40,443 bases of DNA from Planctomycetota bacterium (GCA_009773755.1 WSZJ01000059.1:1-40443), one strand, 5' to 3'. Shown: positions 23,157-31,483, counted from the first letter of the stretch. Notes: generated by a model not told the origin, from the sequence alone. Program-made: numbers and translations.

Positions 23157-23573
23157 ATGCTCGACCGCGTTCGCAAAGTCGCCCACTTCAACGCTTCCGT
23201 CCCCAACGAGCCCGGTGAGGGCGCGCGACTTCTCGAAGCGCTTCGCAAAGCCGGCGTGAATCTCCTCGCGGTCTGGGGATACCCGATGGGCGTCGAAGCG
23301 CAGATCGAAATGGTGCCCGAGAATCCGGCGCAGTTCGTGCGCGCGGCGGCGAAGGCGGGACTGCGGCTCGGGCCGCGCCAGGAAGCGATTTCCGTTTCGG
23401 GTTCGGACCGCACGGGAGCGATGGCGGAAATATTCGGCAAGCTCGCGGCCGCCGGGATCAACATCGGCGCCGCGCAGGGAGTCGCGACGGGAGACGGCCG
23501 ATGGGGCGCGGTGCTGTTCCTCCCGCCGCGCGAAATCCCGAAGGCGATGAAGGTGCTGAGGAACCGGAAATGA
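23157..23573 (+). CDS. Tandem ACT-domain protein
   Basis: 138 residues from the ATG at 23157, with GGAGG 8 bases upstream. Two ACT-like modules: residues 5-65 (FNASVPNEPGEGARLLEALRKAGVNLLAVWGYP) and residues 75-135 (AISVSGSDRTGAMAEIFGKLAAAGINIGAAQGVA), each with the strand-turn-helix where G-E-G or T-G-A sits at the ligand-binding turn. Stand-alone ACT proteins bind amino acids or similar ligands as regulators. The stop overlaps the start of the MOSC gene by ATGA, so the two are translated together. Divergent from the aminotransferase. Confidence 0.8.
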   Translation: MLDRVRKVAHFNASVPNEPGEGARLLEALRKAGVNLLAVWGYPMGVEAQIEMVPENPAQFVRAAAKAGLRLGPRQEAISVSGSDRTGAMAEIFGKLAAAGINIGAAQGVATGDGRWGAVLFLPPREIPKAMKVLRNRK

Positions 23574-24043
23574 GCGCTTCCTGGCAGGGAGAAGTTGTTT
23601 CGATCCACCTCATCCCGGCCGCGGGCGGTGAAGCCACTTCCGTTCCGCAGGCGAAGGCCCTTGCCGGCAAAGGCCTCGAAGGCGATCGCTACGGCGCCGG
23701 AGTCGGCACCTACTCGAACAAGCCCGGCCCTTCGCGCGAGCTCACGCTGATCGAGGCCGAGGCGCTGGAGGGGCTGAAGCGCGACGACGGGCTGGACCTT
23801 GCGCCGGGCGCCTCGCGAAGGAACATCCTGACGCGCGGCGTCGCGCTGAACCATCTCGTCGACCGCGAGTTCTTCGTCGGAGAGGTGCGGGCGAAAGGAA
23901 TCCGTCTCTGCGAACCGTGCGAGCGACTTGCATCGCTGAGCGACCCGAAGGCGCATCCTGGGCTCATCCACCGCGGCGGCCTCCGCGCCCAGATCCTGAC
24001 CGGCGGAGTCATCCGCGCCGGCGACGCGATCAGGCCGGCCTGA
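23570..24043 (+). CDS. MOSC-domain protein
   Basis: 157 residues. MOSC features: GKGLEGDRYGAGVGTYS (residues 32-48), ELTLIEAEALE, GASRRNILTRGVALNHLVDREFFVG, and the Cys-bearing LCEPCERLASL, whose second Cys matches the position thought to deliver sulfur. Near the end IHRGGLRAQILTGGVIRAGDAI is the family's closing strand. MOSC proteins handle sulfur or act with the molybdenum cofactor, which may relate to the molybdoenzyme at 32.4 kb, though they are 8 kb apart. It starts within the ACT gene's stop and ends with a 14-bp convergent overlap with the phosphoesterase gene. Confidence 0.87.
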   Translation: MSASWQGEVVSIHLIPAAGGEATSVPQAKALAGKGLEGDRYGAGVGTYSNKPGPSRELTLIEAEALEGLKRDDGLDLAPGASRRNILTRGVALNHLVDREFFVGEVRAKGIRLCEPCERLASLSDPKAHPGLIHRGGLRAQILTGGVIRAGDAIRPA

Positions 24044-25052
24044 CCAGCAGGAGCCCTTCCGCCCCCGGCAGCCGCCCGCGGTCCTCGAAGCCGCGCTCAG
24101 TCCGCAGGTGCAGCGAAGTTCTCCATTCCAGCCCCGCCGCGGTTTCGAAGACGCGGTGAACGAGCAGGGCGTTTTGCGGAAGCGGCGCCAGCGGACCGTT
24201 CCCCGTCCGGACCCATTCTTCGGGGAGGAAATCACGCAACACGGTCGTCCCGGCGCGCGCTTCCAGTACTTCCCCATGCGCGAACCGCCGCACGCGCCCG
24301 CCCGGCACGTGGATATGGCCGGTGAGGAGGATGCGGAAGCGGTGACGTGCGACGAAGCGGTCGAGGGCGGCGCGGCTGCGGCGTGCGAGGCCGAGCTGCG
24401 GGCCGCGGTGGGCGGGGGAGTGGTGGAGGAGGAGGACGCGGATTTCGTCGGCTTCGGCGGCGGGCAGGGCTTTGGCGAGTTTGCGGAGCTGCGAGCGGAA
24501 AGCGCCGCGGGCGAGTGCGCGCGAAGGGCCCCAGCCCCAGACATCGGCGTCGCTGTCGATGCCGGCGAAAAGCATTGAGCGGCCGCCGGAGAGCGAGAGG
24601 CGGCGCGGGGGGACTGGAAGCGCGCCGAACGCGCGGCGCAGCGCGGGATGGCTGCGGCCGAAGACGTGTCCGTTGCCCGGCCAGTGGTCGTGGTTTCCCG
24701 GGACGGCGAGGTCGAGGGCTGTGGGGTCGTCGAGTCCCACCGGGCCCTCCGGCGTTTCGAGGCGCGACCGGAAATAGCGGTTGGCCATCGCGAGCTGGTG
24801 CCCTCCGCCCCAGCGCGTGAGGTCGCCGGTGTGGATCAGCCGCGCGCCTTCTTCCTCACGCAGCCGGCCGTAGAACGCCGCGAGTTGCCCGAGCGCGACG
24901 CGCGTGTGTCCGAAGAAACCGTAGAAATGCCCGCCCTTCTCCCAGCGCCGCCGCACGCTCCCGTCCAGAGCCGCGTCCCCCGTGCGTGGATCGAGATCGC
25001 CGATGTGCGTGTCGGAGACGTGGACAAAGGTCGCCAGGCGGAGTTCGGCCAT
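24030..25052 (-). CDS. Calcineurin-like metallophosphoesterase
   Basis: 340 residues. All five blocks of the family appear in order: VSDTHIGD (residues 12-19), HTGDLTRWGG, PGNHDHWPG, LLLHHSPAH and LTGHIHVPGG, giving the two-metal Asp/His/Asn site. The domain is cytoplasmic by sequence (no signal). Such enzymes cleave phosphomonoesters or diesters, including cyclic nucleotides; the inserts around VGLDDPTALDLA and DADVWGWGPSRAL do not identify the substrate. No good Shine-Dalgarno site precedes the ATG. Divergent from the PEBP lipoprotein with a 47-bp gap. Confidence 0.85.
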   Translation of the reverse strand: MAELRLATFVHVSDTHIGDLDPRTGDAALDGSVRRRWEKGGHFYGFFGHTRVALGQLAAFYGRLREEEGARLIHTGDLTRWGGGHQLAMANRYFRSRLETPEGPVGLDDPTALDLAVPGNHDHWPGNGHVFGRSHPALRRAFGALPVPPRRLSLSGGRSMLFAGIDSDADVWGWGPSRALARGAFRSQLRKLAKALPAAEADEIRVLLLHHSPAHRGPQLGLARRSRAALDRFVARHRFRILLTGHIHVPGGRVRRFAHGEVLEARAGTTVLRDFLPEEWVRTGNGPLAPLPQNALLVHRVFETAAGLEWRTSLHLRTERGFEDRGRLPGAEGLLLVRPA

Positions 25053-25099
25053 CGGAGTACATATGGTAAGGAATCGAAGTCGCTTCTTATCATCCTGCG

Positions 25100-25657
25100 A
25101 TGAAGCGACTCGCGATCTGCCTCCTGCTTGCCGGCTGCTCCGGCAGCGGCTCGAATGCGCCCGAGGAACGATGGACCGGCCACATCGTTTCCGTGCAGAG
25201 TCCTGCCTTCAGGGCGGACACACCGATTCCGAAAAAACACGCGGCCCGCGACGAGGGGGAAAACGTCTCTCCCCTGCTCACGTGGTCCAATCCTCCCGAC
25301 AAGGTCGAGGAATGGGCTCTCATCTGTGAGGAGCGAGACGATTCAGGCGGAAGCCGTGTCCACTGGGTCATCTACGGGATCATTGCGGACGCGAAGGGAC
25401 TTCCCGAGGGCGTGACGCACGACGAAGAGCTCTCGCGCCCGGCCGGCGCGCGCCAGGGGGACAATTCGTGGGGAGACACGGGGTATGGCGGTCCCAAGCC
25501 TTCGAAGGGCGACCCTCCGCACAAGTACCGGTTCATCGTCTATGCGCTGAAGAAGAAGCTCGACCTTCCACCCGGCGCAACGGCGGGGGAGTTGAGGGAG
25601 GCGATGAAGGGGCTCGTGATAGGGCGCGGGGAGATCGCGGGGACGTACCAGAGATAG
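25100..25657 (+). CDS. PEBP/RKIP-like (YbhB-YbcL type) lipoprotein
   Basis: 185 residues with a lipoprotein signal: MKRLAICLLLAGC, Cys13 in the lipobox LLAGC. The mature part is a phosphatidylethanolamine-binding-protein fold: VQSPAFRADTPIPKKH, NVSPLLTWSNPP, the ligand strand RVHWVIYGIIAD, GYGGPKPSKGDPPHKYRFIVYAL, LDLPPGATAGELREAMKG. The family pattern 'SP.L.W...P', 'HW..y.I' and 'GP.PP.G..H.Y.f.lyAL' is complete. Bacterial members are often periplasmic with no assigned substrate. Start choice follows the lipobox distance. Confidence 0.88.
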   Translation: MKRLAICLLLAGCSGSGSNAPEERWTGHIVSVQSPAFRADTPIPKKHAARDEGENVSPLLTWSNPPDKVEEWALICEERDDSGGSRVHWVIYGIIADAKGLPEGVTHDEELSRPAGARQGDNSWGDTGYGGPKPSKGDPPHKYRFIVYALKKKLDLPPGATAGELREAMKGLVIGRGEIAGTYQR

Positions 25658-25678
25658 GTCGGGTCGTATCTGCTGACG

Positions 25679-25764
25679 TTTCTGCGAAATCTGAGTTCAT
25701 CTGCGTACCGTCTTTTTGAAAAACCTCAACGTCTGTACGCAGATGAACTCAGATTTCGCAGAAA
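25679..25764. repeat. 30-bp perfect inverted repeat between convergent genes
   Basis: 25679-25708 and 25735-25764 are exact reverse complements around a 26-base spacer that includes TTTTTGAAAAA. With a few mismatches the pairing extends outwards to about 25669 and 25774. The arms (core ATCTGAGTTCATCTGCG) are much less GC-rich than the genes on either side. Placement between two gene ends fits a bidirectional terminator; arm length exceeds what a terminator needs and suggests a repeat element. Confidence 0.9.
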
Positions 25765-25797
25765 GCTCGGCAGATAGGGCACTTCAAATTTCGGCCC

Positions 25798-28338
25798 CTA
25801 TTTCTTCTTCAACCTCTCCTCGATCTTCGACAGCCGGTTCACGAGCTGCCGGTTCTCCTCGCGCATCGCCTCCATCTCTTTCTTCATTTCCCGCAGATCC
25901 GACTTCGCCGCCGCCTTGTCCTTCATCTTCTTCAGCGACTGCCTCCCGACGCGGGCGATGATGTTCAGCGGCTCGCGCTCGACCGCTTCCTCCAGCGCGG
26001 TCGCAATCTTCGGGTCGTCCACCTGTCCCAGGTTTTCCATCGCGCCGCGCCGGATCTGATGCGCCGGGTCGCGCAGCGCCGCCGTGAAATGGTCGCGAAC
26101 GGGCCCCTTCTTTTCCTTCTCGATCTCGGCGTACATCCCGGCGAGGCACGTGTTGGCCGCGTTGCGCGCGAACACCGTCGCCGGGGCTTTCCCCGACTTG
26201 AGAGCAAGCGGCACCGCTTTCTGGTCTTTCAGCTCCTTCAGCCCCGTGAATGCCGCGACCCGGAGCATGTCATTGTGCGCGTCTCGCTTGAGGCCGGACG
26301 TCAGGGCCGCCAGCGCCTTCTTCGATTTCGTCTTTCCGAGGTTGCGCAACGCCGCCGAAGCGACCTGGGGGAAGCGGTCGCGCGAGAGTTCGACGAGCTT
26401 TGCCGCGGCCTTCTCGTCCTGGAATGACCCGAGGGCGTCGGCGACAGCGCCGCGTACGCGCGGGTCGGCGTCCCTGGCGGATGCGAAGAGCACCGCGAGC
26501 GCGTTGTCGGTCCCCATCTTGCCGAGGACTCCCGCGATTTCCTGCCGCACGCCCCGGAACGTCTCCCGCTTCATCGCCGCCGCGAGCGCCTCGACCGTCG
26601 CAGGATCGCCTGCGTGCTTCCCGAGCGCGCCGGCCGCGGCCGCGCGGTTCATGGGCGTCGGGCCGTGCTCGAGCTGGAAGAGCAGCTCCTCCTTCGGCTT
26701 CTCGAACTTCACCGTCTTGAGCAGGATGGTGTCGGGGTCGAACGCGACGAGCTGGGGCATTTCGTCGCACGGGAAGTGGAAGTTGTGCTCCGCTTCCTCG
26801 ATGTTGACGCGGTGCGTCATTTTCGATTTGCCGGCCTGCACGAACACGTCGAGCGGCGTGCGGAAGACGGGCGTCAGCTCGTCGGTCTTCTGCGTCTGCT
26901 TCACCTTGAGCGAGAGCATCTTCGTCGCCGCGTCGTAATCCCACGACGCCTCGAACTCCGGATGGCCGCCGCTGTGCACCCACTGCCTGAAGAACCAGTC
27001 GAGGTGGATCCCGGTCGCCTCCTCGATCGCCACCTTGAGGTCGGTCGTTTCCACCACCTGCCGCTGGTGCTTGTGCGCGTAGTGCTTCATCGCCTTCCAC
27101 CACGACTCCTCGCCCAGCATCCAGCGCAGCATGTGCAGGACGCAGGCGCCCTTCTGGTACGAATGGCAGTCGAACATGTCGCTCGTGTCGTCGTATTTCG
27201 TTGAGACGATCGGGCGGCGGTACTTCTCGGCGTCCTCCTTGAGGTAGGCGCGCGCGTTCCCCAGCATTTCGTAGCGGAATTCGTCGATGCCGAGGTTGTG
27301 CTCGGTGAAGAGCGCCTCGAAGTAGGTTGCGAAGCCTTCGTTGAGCCAGGTGTGCGACCAGTTCTTGCAGGTGAGGAGGTCGCCCCACCACTGGTGCGCG
27401 GCCTCGTGGGCGACGAGCGGGTCGGAGTCGTAGTAGGGCCGGAAGCTCGCGGGAACGAGCGCGCGGTCCGTGATCGTCGTGATCGTCGTGTTCTCCATCC
27501 CGCCCCACATGAAGTCCGTGATCACCACCTGGTCGTATTTCGGGTACGGGTACGGGAACCCGATCTTGTCGCTGAAGAACTTCAGCACCTTCCCCGTCTC
27601 CTGAAACGTCGGCCTGAGCATCGCCGCCTGCGGCTTCGCGACGTAATAGCCGAGGGGAATTCCGCCGACGGTCTCCTTCACCTCAGCGAACTCGCCCACC
27701 GCGATGCACAGCAGGTACGTCACCTGCGGCGTCTCCATCTTCCAGTGAAACGTCTTCTGCTTCTTCCCCTTCTCGTCCGTCACTTTCGTGAGCTTCCCGT
27801 TTGAAAGCGCGAGGCAGTTCGAGGCGACCGTGAGATTGACTTCCCACGTCATCTTGTCGTTCGGGGAGTCGTAGCACGGCAGCCAGTGCTTGCTGTCCTC
27901 CTGCTGTCCCTGGCTCCATACCTGGCGCGGCTTCTTCGGGTAGTCCTTCACCGGCTCGATGAAGTAGAGGCCCTTCGTCGGATTCGCCTCGTACGAGACC
28001 ACGACATTGAAGCTCTCGCCGTCCGCGCCGTTCTTGCCGAGCTCGACGACCAGTTTTTCGGCGTGCGCCTGGAAGGCGGCCTTCTTCCCGCCGACCGTCA
28101 CGCCGCTCACGCGCAGGTCCACCGCGTCGAACTCGATCCGCGCCGCCGGCCGCAGCAGCTTCAGCGATGTCGCCGCGGTTCCCTTCACGTGCTTCTTCAC
28201 CAGGTCCACCGTGAGATCCAGCTTCAGATGCTCGGCGTCGTACCACCGGTCGCGCGTCGGACGTTCCCTGGCGCCGGGTTCGGTGAAGGGCTTGTGGCCG
28301 TTGCCGTTGTTCGGGTCGGGCTTGTAGCCGAGGCACAT
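25798..28338 (-). CDS. M1-family metallo-aminopeptidase with HEAT and coiled-coil tail
   Basis: 846 residues from the ATG at 28338; the frame stays open upstream, but that part crosses an inverted repeat and is not protein-like. M1 features: substrate motif GGMEN at 279-283, zinc site HEAAH at 311-315 and the third ligand Glu334 in WLNEGFATYF, followed by the usual helical segments (YQKGACVLHMLRWMLGEESWW). From about residue 560 come HEAT-like repeats (DADPRVRGAVADALGSF, RFPQVASAALRNLGK, ALRDPAHQIRRGAMENLGQ). The last 40 residues form a charged coiled coil (KKEMEAMREENRQLVNRLSKIEERLKKK). No signal peptide, so it is probably cytoplasmic. It trims N-terminal residues from peptides. Confidence 0.88.
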   Translation of the reverse strand: MCLGYKPDPNNGNGHKPFTEPGARERPTRDRWYDAEHLKLDLTVDLVKKHVKGTAATSLKLLRPAARIEFDAVDLRVSGVTVGGKKAAFQAHAEKLVVELGKNGADGESFNVVVSYEANPTKGLYFIEPVKDYPKKPRQVWSQGQQEDSKHWLPCYDSPNDKMTWEVNLTVASNCLALSNGKLTKVTDEKGKKQKTFHWKMETPQVTYLLCIAVGEFAEVKETVGGIPLGYYVAKPQAAMLRPTFQETGKVLKFFSDKIGFPYPYPKYDQVVITDFMWGGMENTTITTITDRALVPASFRPYYDSDPLVAHEAAHQWWGDLLTCKNWSHTWLNEGFATYFEALFTEHNLGIDEFRYEMLGNARAYLKEDAEKYRRPIVSTKYDDTSDMFDCHSYQKGACVLHMLRWMLGEESWWKAMKHYAHKHQRQVVETTDLKVAIEEATGIHLDWFFRQWVHSGGHPEFEASWDYDAATKMLSLKVKQTQKTDELTPVFRTPLDVFVQAGKSKMTHRVNIEEAEHNFHFPCDEMPQLVAFDPDTILLKTVKFEKPKEELLFQLEHGPTPMNRAAAAGALGKHAGDPATVEALAAAMKRETFRGVRQEIAGVLGKMGTDNALAVLFASARDADPRVRGAVADALGSFQDEKAAAKLVELSRDRFPQVASAALRNLGKTKSKKALAALTSGLKRDAHNDMLRVAAFTGLKELKDQKAVPLALKSGKAPATVFARNAANTCLAGMYAEIEKEKKGPVRDHFTAALRDPAHQIRRGAMENLGQVDDPKIATALEEAVEREPLNIIARVGRQSLKKMKDKAAAKSDLREMKKEMEAMREENRQLVNRLSKIEERLKKK

Positions 28339-28931
28339 GGTGCGGGTGGGACTCCGTGGAAGGTGGGGGAGGATTGTGCCGGGGGGTGGGGAAAAGTGCG
28401 AGAAGTGGACAAGGGAAACTCCAACCCCAACCCCAACTCCAACCCCAACACAACATCCAAGGCGTGCGCGAATCTCATTTGGAATTGGGGTTGGAGTTGG
28501 AGTTGGGATTTGTCGTTCCGAAGTTGTGGGGCGGCTCGTGGGGCATGACGCCCCGAAACAGGCCGCGAAATCGAGAGGCCGATTTGGCATGAAAATGACG
28601 CAAGCGATTTGTGCTAAACGACTTATGAGCGGTTTCCGGAGAGTGGCACCAATTCTGCGATAGCTATCCCTCGTTCCACAACCACCCCGCACCGGTCGGG
28701 GTTACCCAACCGGATGTTCACCGACGTTGAGCCCGCCGCCGACCCGCGACCGGCTCGCTTCCCCCGAAAAGGGAAGGTTGAAGGGAAGGGAACGTCAGTC
28801 ACCGCCTGACGAACGATTGAGGGGGAAACGTGAAAGCTCCAATCCGCGGCCGACCAGGAACGACTCGCTGACCGATTTCGACGTGACCCTGCCCCGACGT
28901 CCGACATCCCAATGCTGACCCCGAGAAAACC
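28339..28931. other. Long intergenic region, no gene seen
   Basis: 593 bp between divergent starts. It holds an inverted repeat made of simple CCAACC/GGTTGG words (28424-28448 with 28485-28509), described separately. The right part (28650-28920) has several G-run and C-run words but no frame with protein-like content, RNA gene or full repeat I can name. It may hold a decayed element. Confidence 0.6.
28424..28509. repeat. Inverted repeat of CCAACC-type words upstream of the aminopeptidase gene
   Basis: 28424-28448 can pair with 28485-28509 at 23 of 25 positions, around a 36-base spacer. Each arm is a run of ACCCCA/ACTCCA hexamers, so they look like a simple-sequence tract and its inverted copy. 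The hairpin lies 86 bp upstream of the aminopeptidase ATG, in promoter position rather than at a gene end. Confidence 0.75.
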
Positions 28932-29360
28932 ATGAACCCCAGAAAAACCGGCGCCGCCTCAGCCATCACCCTCGCGATCTTCGCGAGCATCGTGGCCGCC
29001 ACGAACCTGGGAGTCGCCGTCGTCGCGAAGCGCCCCGAAGGGCCCGCCCCGGTCGTCACGACCGCCGCCGACCCGACCGCGCGCCTTCTCGACCTCGTCC
29101 GCGCCGCCGGGGAATCCGCCACGTCGCCCGAAGCCACCGCCGCGCGCGCCGAGCTCGCGAAGATCGTCCCGGCGCTCGCCGCCGTCGCTTCTGACGACTC
29201 CGACCCCCGCCAGGCCGACGCGATCGTCGCGCTCGGGATGGCGGGGACGGATGAAGCGCTTTCCATGCTGAGCTCAATCGTCGAGCTGGGCTCGCCGGCC
29301 GACGCGGAGCTCGCACTATCAGCTCTCGCAACGTCGTCGCAGCCCGGCGCGATCCCGTAA
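28932..29360 (+). CDS. Membrane-anchored small HEAT-like protein
   Basis: 142 residues. Residues 8-32 form a hydrophobic anchor or signal (ASAITLAIFASIVAATNLGVAVVA), followed by a Pro-rich linker. The rest is Ala-rich helices with a HEAT-like pattern: DDSDPRQADAIVALGMAGTDEALSMLSSIVELGSPADAELALSALA. Only about two repeats are present and the gene ends at TAA after GAIP, so it is shorter than usual HEAT proteins. The next gene, also HEAT-like, follows 28 bp later; the pair is probably co-transcribed. No strong Shine-Dalgarno site. Confidence 0.55.
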   Translation: MNPRKTGAASAITLAIFASIVAATNLGVAVVAKRPEGPAPVVTTAADPTARLLDLVRAAGESATSPEATAARAELAKIVPALAAVASDDSDPRQADAIVALGMAGTDEALSMLSSIVELGSPADAELALSALATSSQPGAIP

Positions 29361-29388
29361 CGGGGATTCCTCCGAAGGAAAGCCTGCC

Positions 29389-30198
29389 ATGCTCGATCTC
29401 TCGAGTGTGCCCGACCTGCCCTCGAATCCTGTGCGTGCGCTGAGCCGGCTGACGACTGTAGTCGCGGTAGCTCCCATGCTGGCCCTGGTTCTTTTCATGC
29501 CGTGCCTGCCGCTGCCCGCGTCGACGGGATGGACGCAAGCGCGCGGTGGAATCCCCGGAATTCGTCGACTCAACCGTCCTCAGCTCGAAGTCTTGGAGCG
29601 GCTGCGCCGCCTGAAGTCTGCGACCTCCATGCCTGACGTGGCCCGCGCACAATGCTTTCGCGAAACCTGGCTCGAATTCCGTTCGAACGCCGTCGATTGG
29701 GAGCCACCGCTCTTGCGGCGCGCCCTTTCGGTCGGCGATCCACTGCGATACGAGGCGATCATCGCTCTCCGTTTTTACGGGACTGAGCAGGCCTGGGAAC
29801 ATCACGAGCATTCACGCAGCCCTTCCTGCTGCCTGCTTGGTAAGGAGTCCGGACGCGACCAGGCCGAGGCGACGCTGCGCGCGATCTCGCGAAAGGAGAC
29901 CGGAGCCGAACGACGGCTCGCGCTCGAGTCCCTGGGTTCGTTCCGGACGGGCTCTGCGGTGGAGTTTCTCGTCGCGGAGTTGCGAGAGGACGGAGATTGC
30001 GAGACTATCGATGCTGCGCTTGAGTCGATCAAAGACGGCGACTGGATGTCTTTCGACGGGGGGACACCCCTCACGTGGTCGGATCGACCTCGTGTCGTGC
30101 GCCGGTGGCGCGATTGGTGGCAGGCCGTCATCGATGGCAGAGAGGAGTTCCCAGGCGTAGGAACGCTTCCGCACGAGAGAATCAGGTACTGGAAGTGA
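29389..30198 (+). CDS. Membrane-anchored HEAT-like protein
   Basis: 269 residues after AAGGAAAG. A hydrophobic segment (VVAVAPMLALVLFMPCLPLPA, residues 24-44) should anchor or export it. Later helices carry the PBS-lyase/HEAT style: GDPLRYEAIIALRFYGTEQAW, TGAERRLALESLGSFRTGSAVEFLVAEL, DCETIDAALESIKDGDW. The end is Trp/Arg-rich (VRRWRDWWQAVIDG), a pattern seen after HEAT repeats in planctomycete-style proteins of unknown role. Two adjacent Cys (SCC) at about 146 may be structural. No enzyme motif. Confidence 0.6.
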   Translation: MLDLSSVPDLPSNPVRALSRLTTVVAVAPMLALVLFMPCLPLPASTGWTQARGGIPGIRRLNRPQLEVLERLRRLKSATSMPDVARAQCFRETWLEFRSNAVDWEPPLLRRALSVGDPLRYEAIIALRFYGTEQAWEHHEHSRSPSCCLLGKESGRDQAEATLRAISRKETGAERRLALESLGSFRTGSAVEFLVAELREDGDCETIDAALESIKDGDWMSFDGGTPLTWSDRPRVVRRWRDWWQAVIDGREEFPGVGTLPHERIRYWK

Positions 30199-30225
30199 CG
30201 AGGCCCAGGTTCTGAAGGGAGAACC

Positions 30226-30254
30226 TTGACGAATTGTACTTCCTGGGCGATACT
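30226..30254 (+). promoter_or_regulatory. Sigma-70-type promoter of nadA
   Basis: TTGACG (30226-30231) and GATACT (30249-30254) are separated by exactly 17 bases. Both are close to the TTGACA/TATAAT consensus, and the region is distinctly less GC-rich than its surroundings. It lies about 45 bp upstream of the nadA ATG and overlaps the palindrome at 30253-30275. Confidence 0.65.
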
Positions 30255-30275
30255 TAGTGTACAAGTTACACTTAG
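30253..30275. promoter_or_regulatory. Palindromic operator upstream of nadA
   Basis: CTTAGTGTA (30253-30261) and TACACTTAG (30267-30275) are inverted copies with one mismatch per 9-base arm and a 5-base centre. ACTTAGTG also occurs as a direct repeat (30252-30259, 30270-30277). The site overlaps the end of the -10 box and the likely transcription start, where a bound protein would repress. NAD-synthesis genes are commonly controlled this way by NrtR, NiaR or NadR-type regulators; which one acts here is unknown and none is encoded in the window. Confidence 0.6.
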
Positions 30276-30298
30276 TGACCGTCGTCAGGAGGCCCACC

Positions 30299-31450
30299 AT
30301 GCTTTCCTCACAACCCCTCCCCGAACCCTACGCCTCCCTCCCCGAGGCCGAAACCCTCGAGCGCATCGTCCGCGCCCGCGCCGCCCTCGGGAAAAAGCTC
30401 TTCATCCTTGGCCATCACTACCAGATGGACGAAATCATCCGCTTCGCCGACGCGCGCGGGGACTCGTACAGGCTTTCGCAGATCGGATCGCAGCAGACGG
30501 AAGCGCAGTACATCGTGTTCTGCGGCGTGCATTTCATGGCGGAATCGGCGGACATCCTGGCGCAGCCGGGGCAGCAGGTGATCCTGCCGGACCTCGCGGC
30601 GGGGTGCTCAATGGCGGACATGGCGACGGCGGACCAGACGGAGGACGCGTGGGAGACGCTGGAGCGCGTCTGCCCCGGCCGCACGATGCCGCTCACGTAC
30701 ATGAACTCTTCGGCCGCGATCAAGGCATTCGTCGGAAAGCACGGCGGATCGGTCACGACCTCGTCGAACTGCCGCACCGCGTTCGAGTGGGCGTTCGAAC
30801 AGCGCGACAAGATCCTCTTCATTCCCGACGAGCACCTCGGCCGCAACACGGCGTTCGCGATGGGCGTGCCGCTGTCGAAGATGGCGGTCTGGTTCCCGAA
30901 CCTGCCGCAGGGCGGTCTGACGGACAAGCAGATCCGGGACGCAAAGATCATCCTCTGGAAGGGCTGCTGCTCGGTGCACCAGAAGTTCGGCGTCGCGGAC
31001 GTGCCGCGCGTGCGCGAGGCGCTTCCGGGCGTGAAGGTCATCGTTCACCCGGAGTGCCGCTATGAAGTCTGCCAGCTTGCGGACTTCGTCGGTTCGACGG
31101 ACTTCATCATCAAGACGATTACGGCGGCGCCAGCCGGCTCGAAGTGGGCGGTTGGTACGGAGATCCACCTCACGAGCCGCCTCGCTCAGGAGAATCCGGA
31201 CAAGACGATCGTCTCGCTCGCCGGGATCCAGTGCCTCTGCTCGACGATGTTCCGCATCGACCCGCCGCATCTGCTCTGGGTGCTCGAGAACCTCCTCGAG
31301 GGCCGCGTCGTCAACCGCATCGTCGTCGAGCCCGAGACCAAGCATTGGGCGCAGGTCGCGCTCACCCGCATGCTCGGCCTCAAGGCAAAGACGATTGCGC
31401 CGGCGAAGCCGACCGCCCCCGCGGTCGCCGCGACGGCCGCTGCGGATTAG
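30299..31450 (+). CDS. nadA: Quinolinate synthase
   Basis: 383 residues from the ATG at 30299, preceded by AGGAGG. It condenses iminoaspartate with dihydroxyacetone phosphate to quinolinate, the second step of de novo NAD synthesis, using a 4Fe-4S cluster. Recognised by LGHHYQMDEIIRFAD, GDSYRLSQIG, FCGVHFMAESADIL, the cluster-Cys region LAAGCSMADM, YMNSSAAIKAF, SSNC, PDEHLGRNTA, WKGCCSVHQKF, HPECRYEV and GIQCLCSTM, the last three carrying further conserved Cys. The C-terminus ends in an Ala/Pro tail (PAKPTAPAVAATAAAD) not needed for catalysis. nadB and nadC are not in the window. Control by the promoter-operator at 30226-30275 is likely. Confidence 0.96.
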   Translation: MLSSQPLPEPYASLPEAETLERIVRARAALGKKLFILGHHYQMDEIIRFADARGDSYRLSQIGSQQTEAQYIVFCGVHFMAESADILAQPGQQVILPDLAAGCSMADMATADQTEDAWETLERVCPGRTMPLTYMNSSAAIKAFVGKHGGSVTTSSNCRTAFEWAFEQRDKILFIPDEHLGRNTAFAMGVPLSKMAVWFPNLPQGGLTDKQIRDAKIILWKGCCSVHQKFGVADVPRVREALPGVKVIVHPECRYEVCQLADFVGSTDFIIKTITAAPAGSKWAVGTEIHLTSRLAQENPDKTIVSLAGIQCLCSTMFRIDPPHLLWVLENLLEGRVVNRIVVEPETKHWAQVALTRMLGLKAKTIAPAKPTAPAVAATAAAD

Positions 31451-31483
31451 GCCCGAACGCAGGGAATCGGTAGCATGCGCGCC

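Noticed and set aside
23057-24544. Upstream extension of the aminotransferase frame
   Set aside because: It is antisense to the ACT, MOSC and phosphoesterase region and has no domain; the aminotransferase begins at 23056.
28623-28907. Small minus-strand frame in the long intergenic region
   Set aside because: Arg/Ser-rich composition, no Shine-Dalgarno support and no recognisable pattern.
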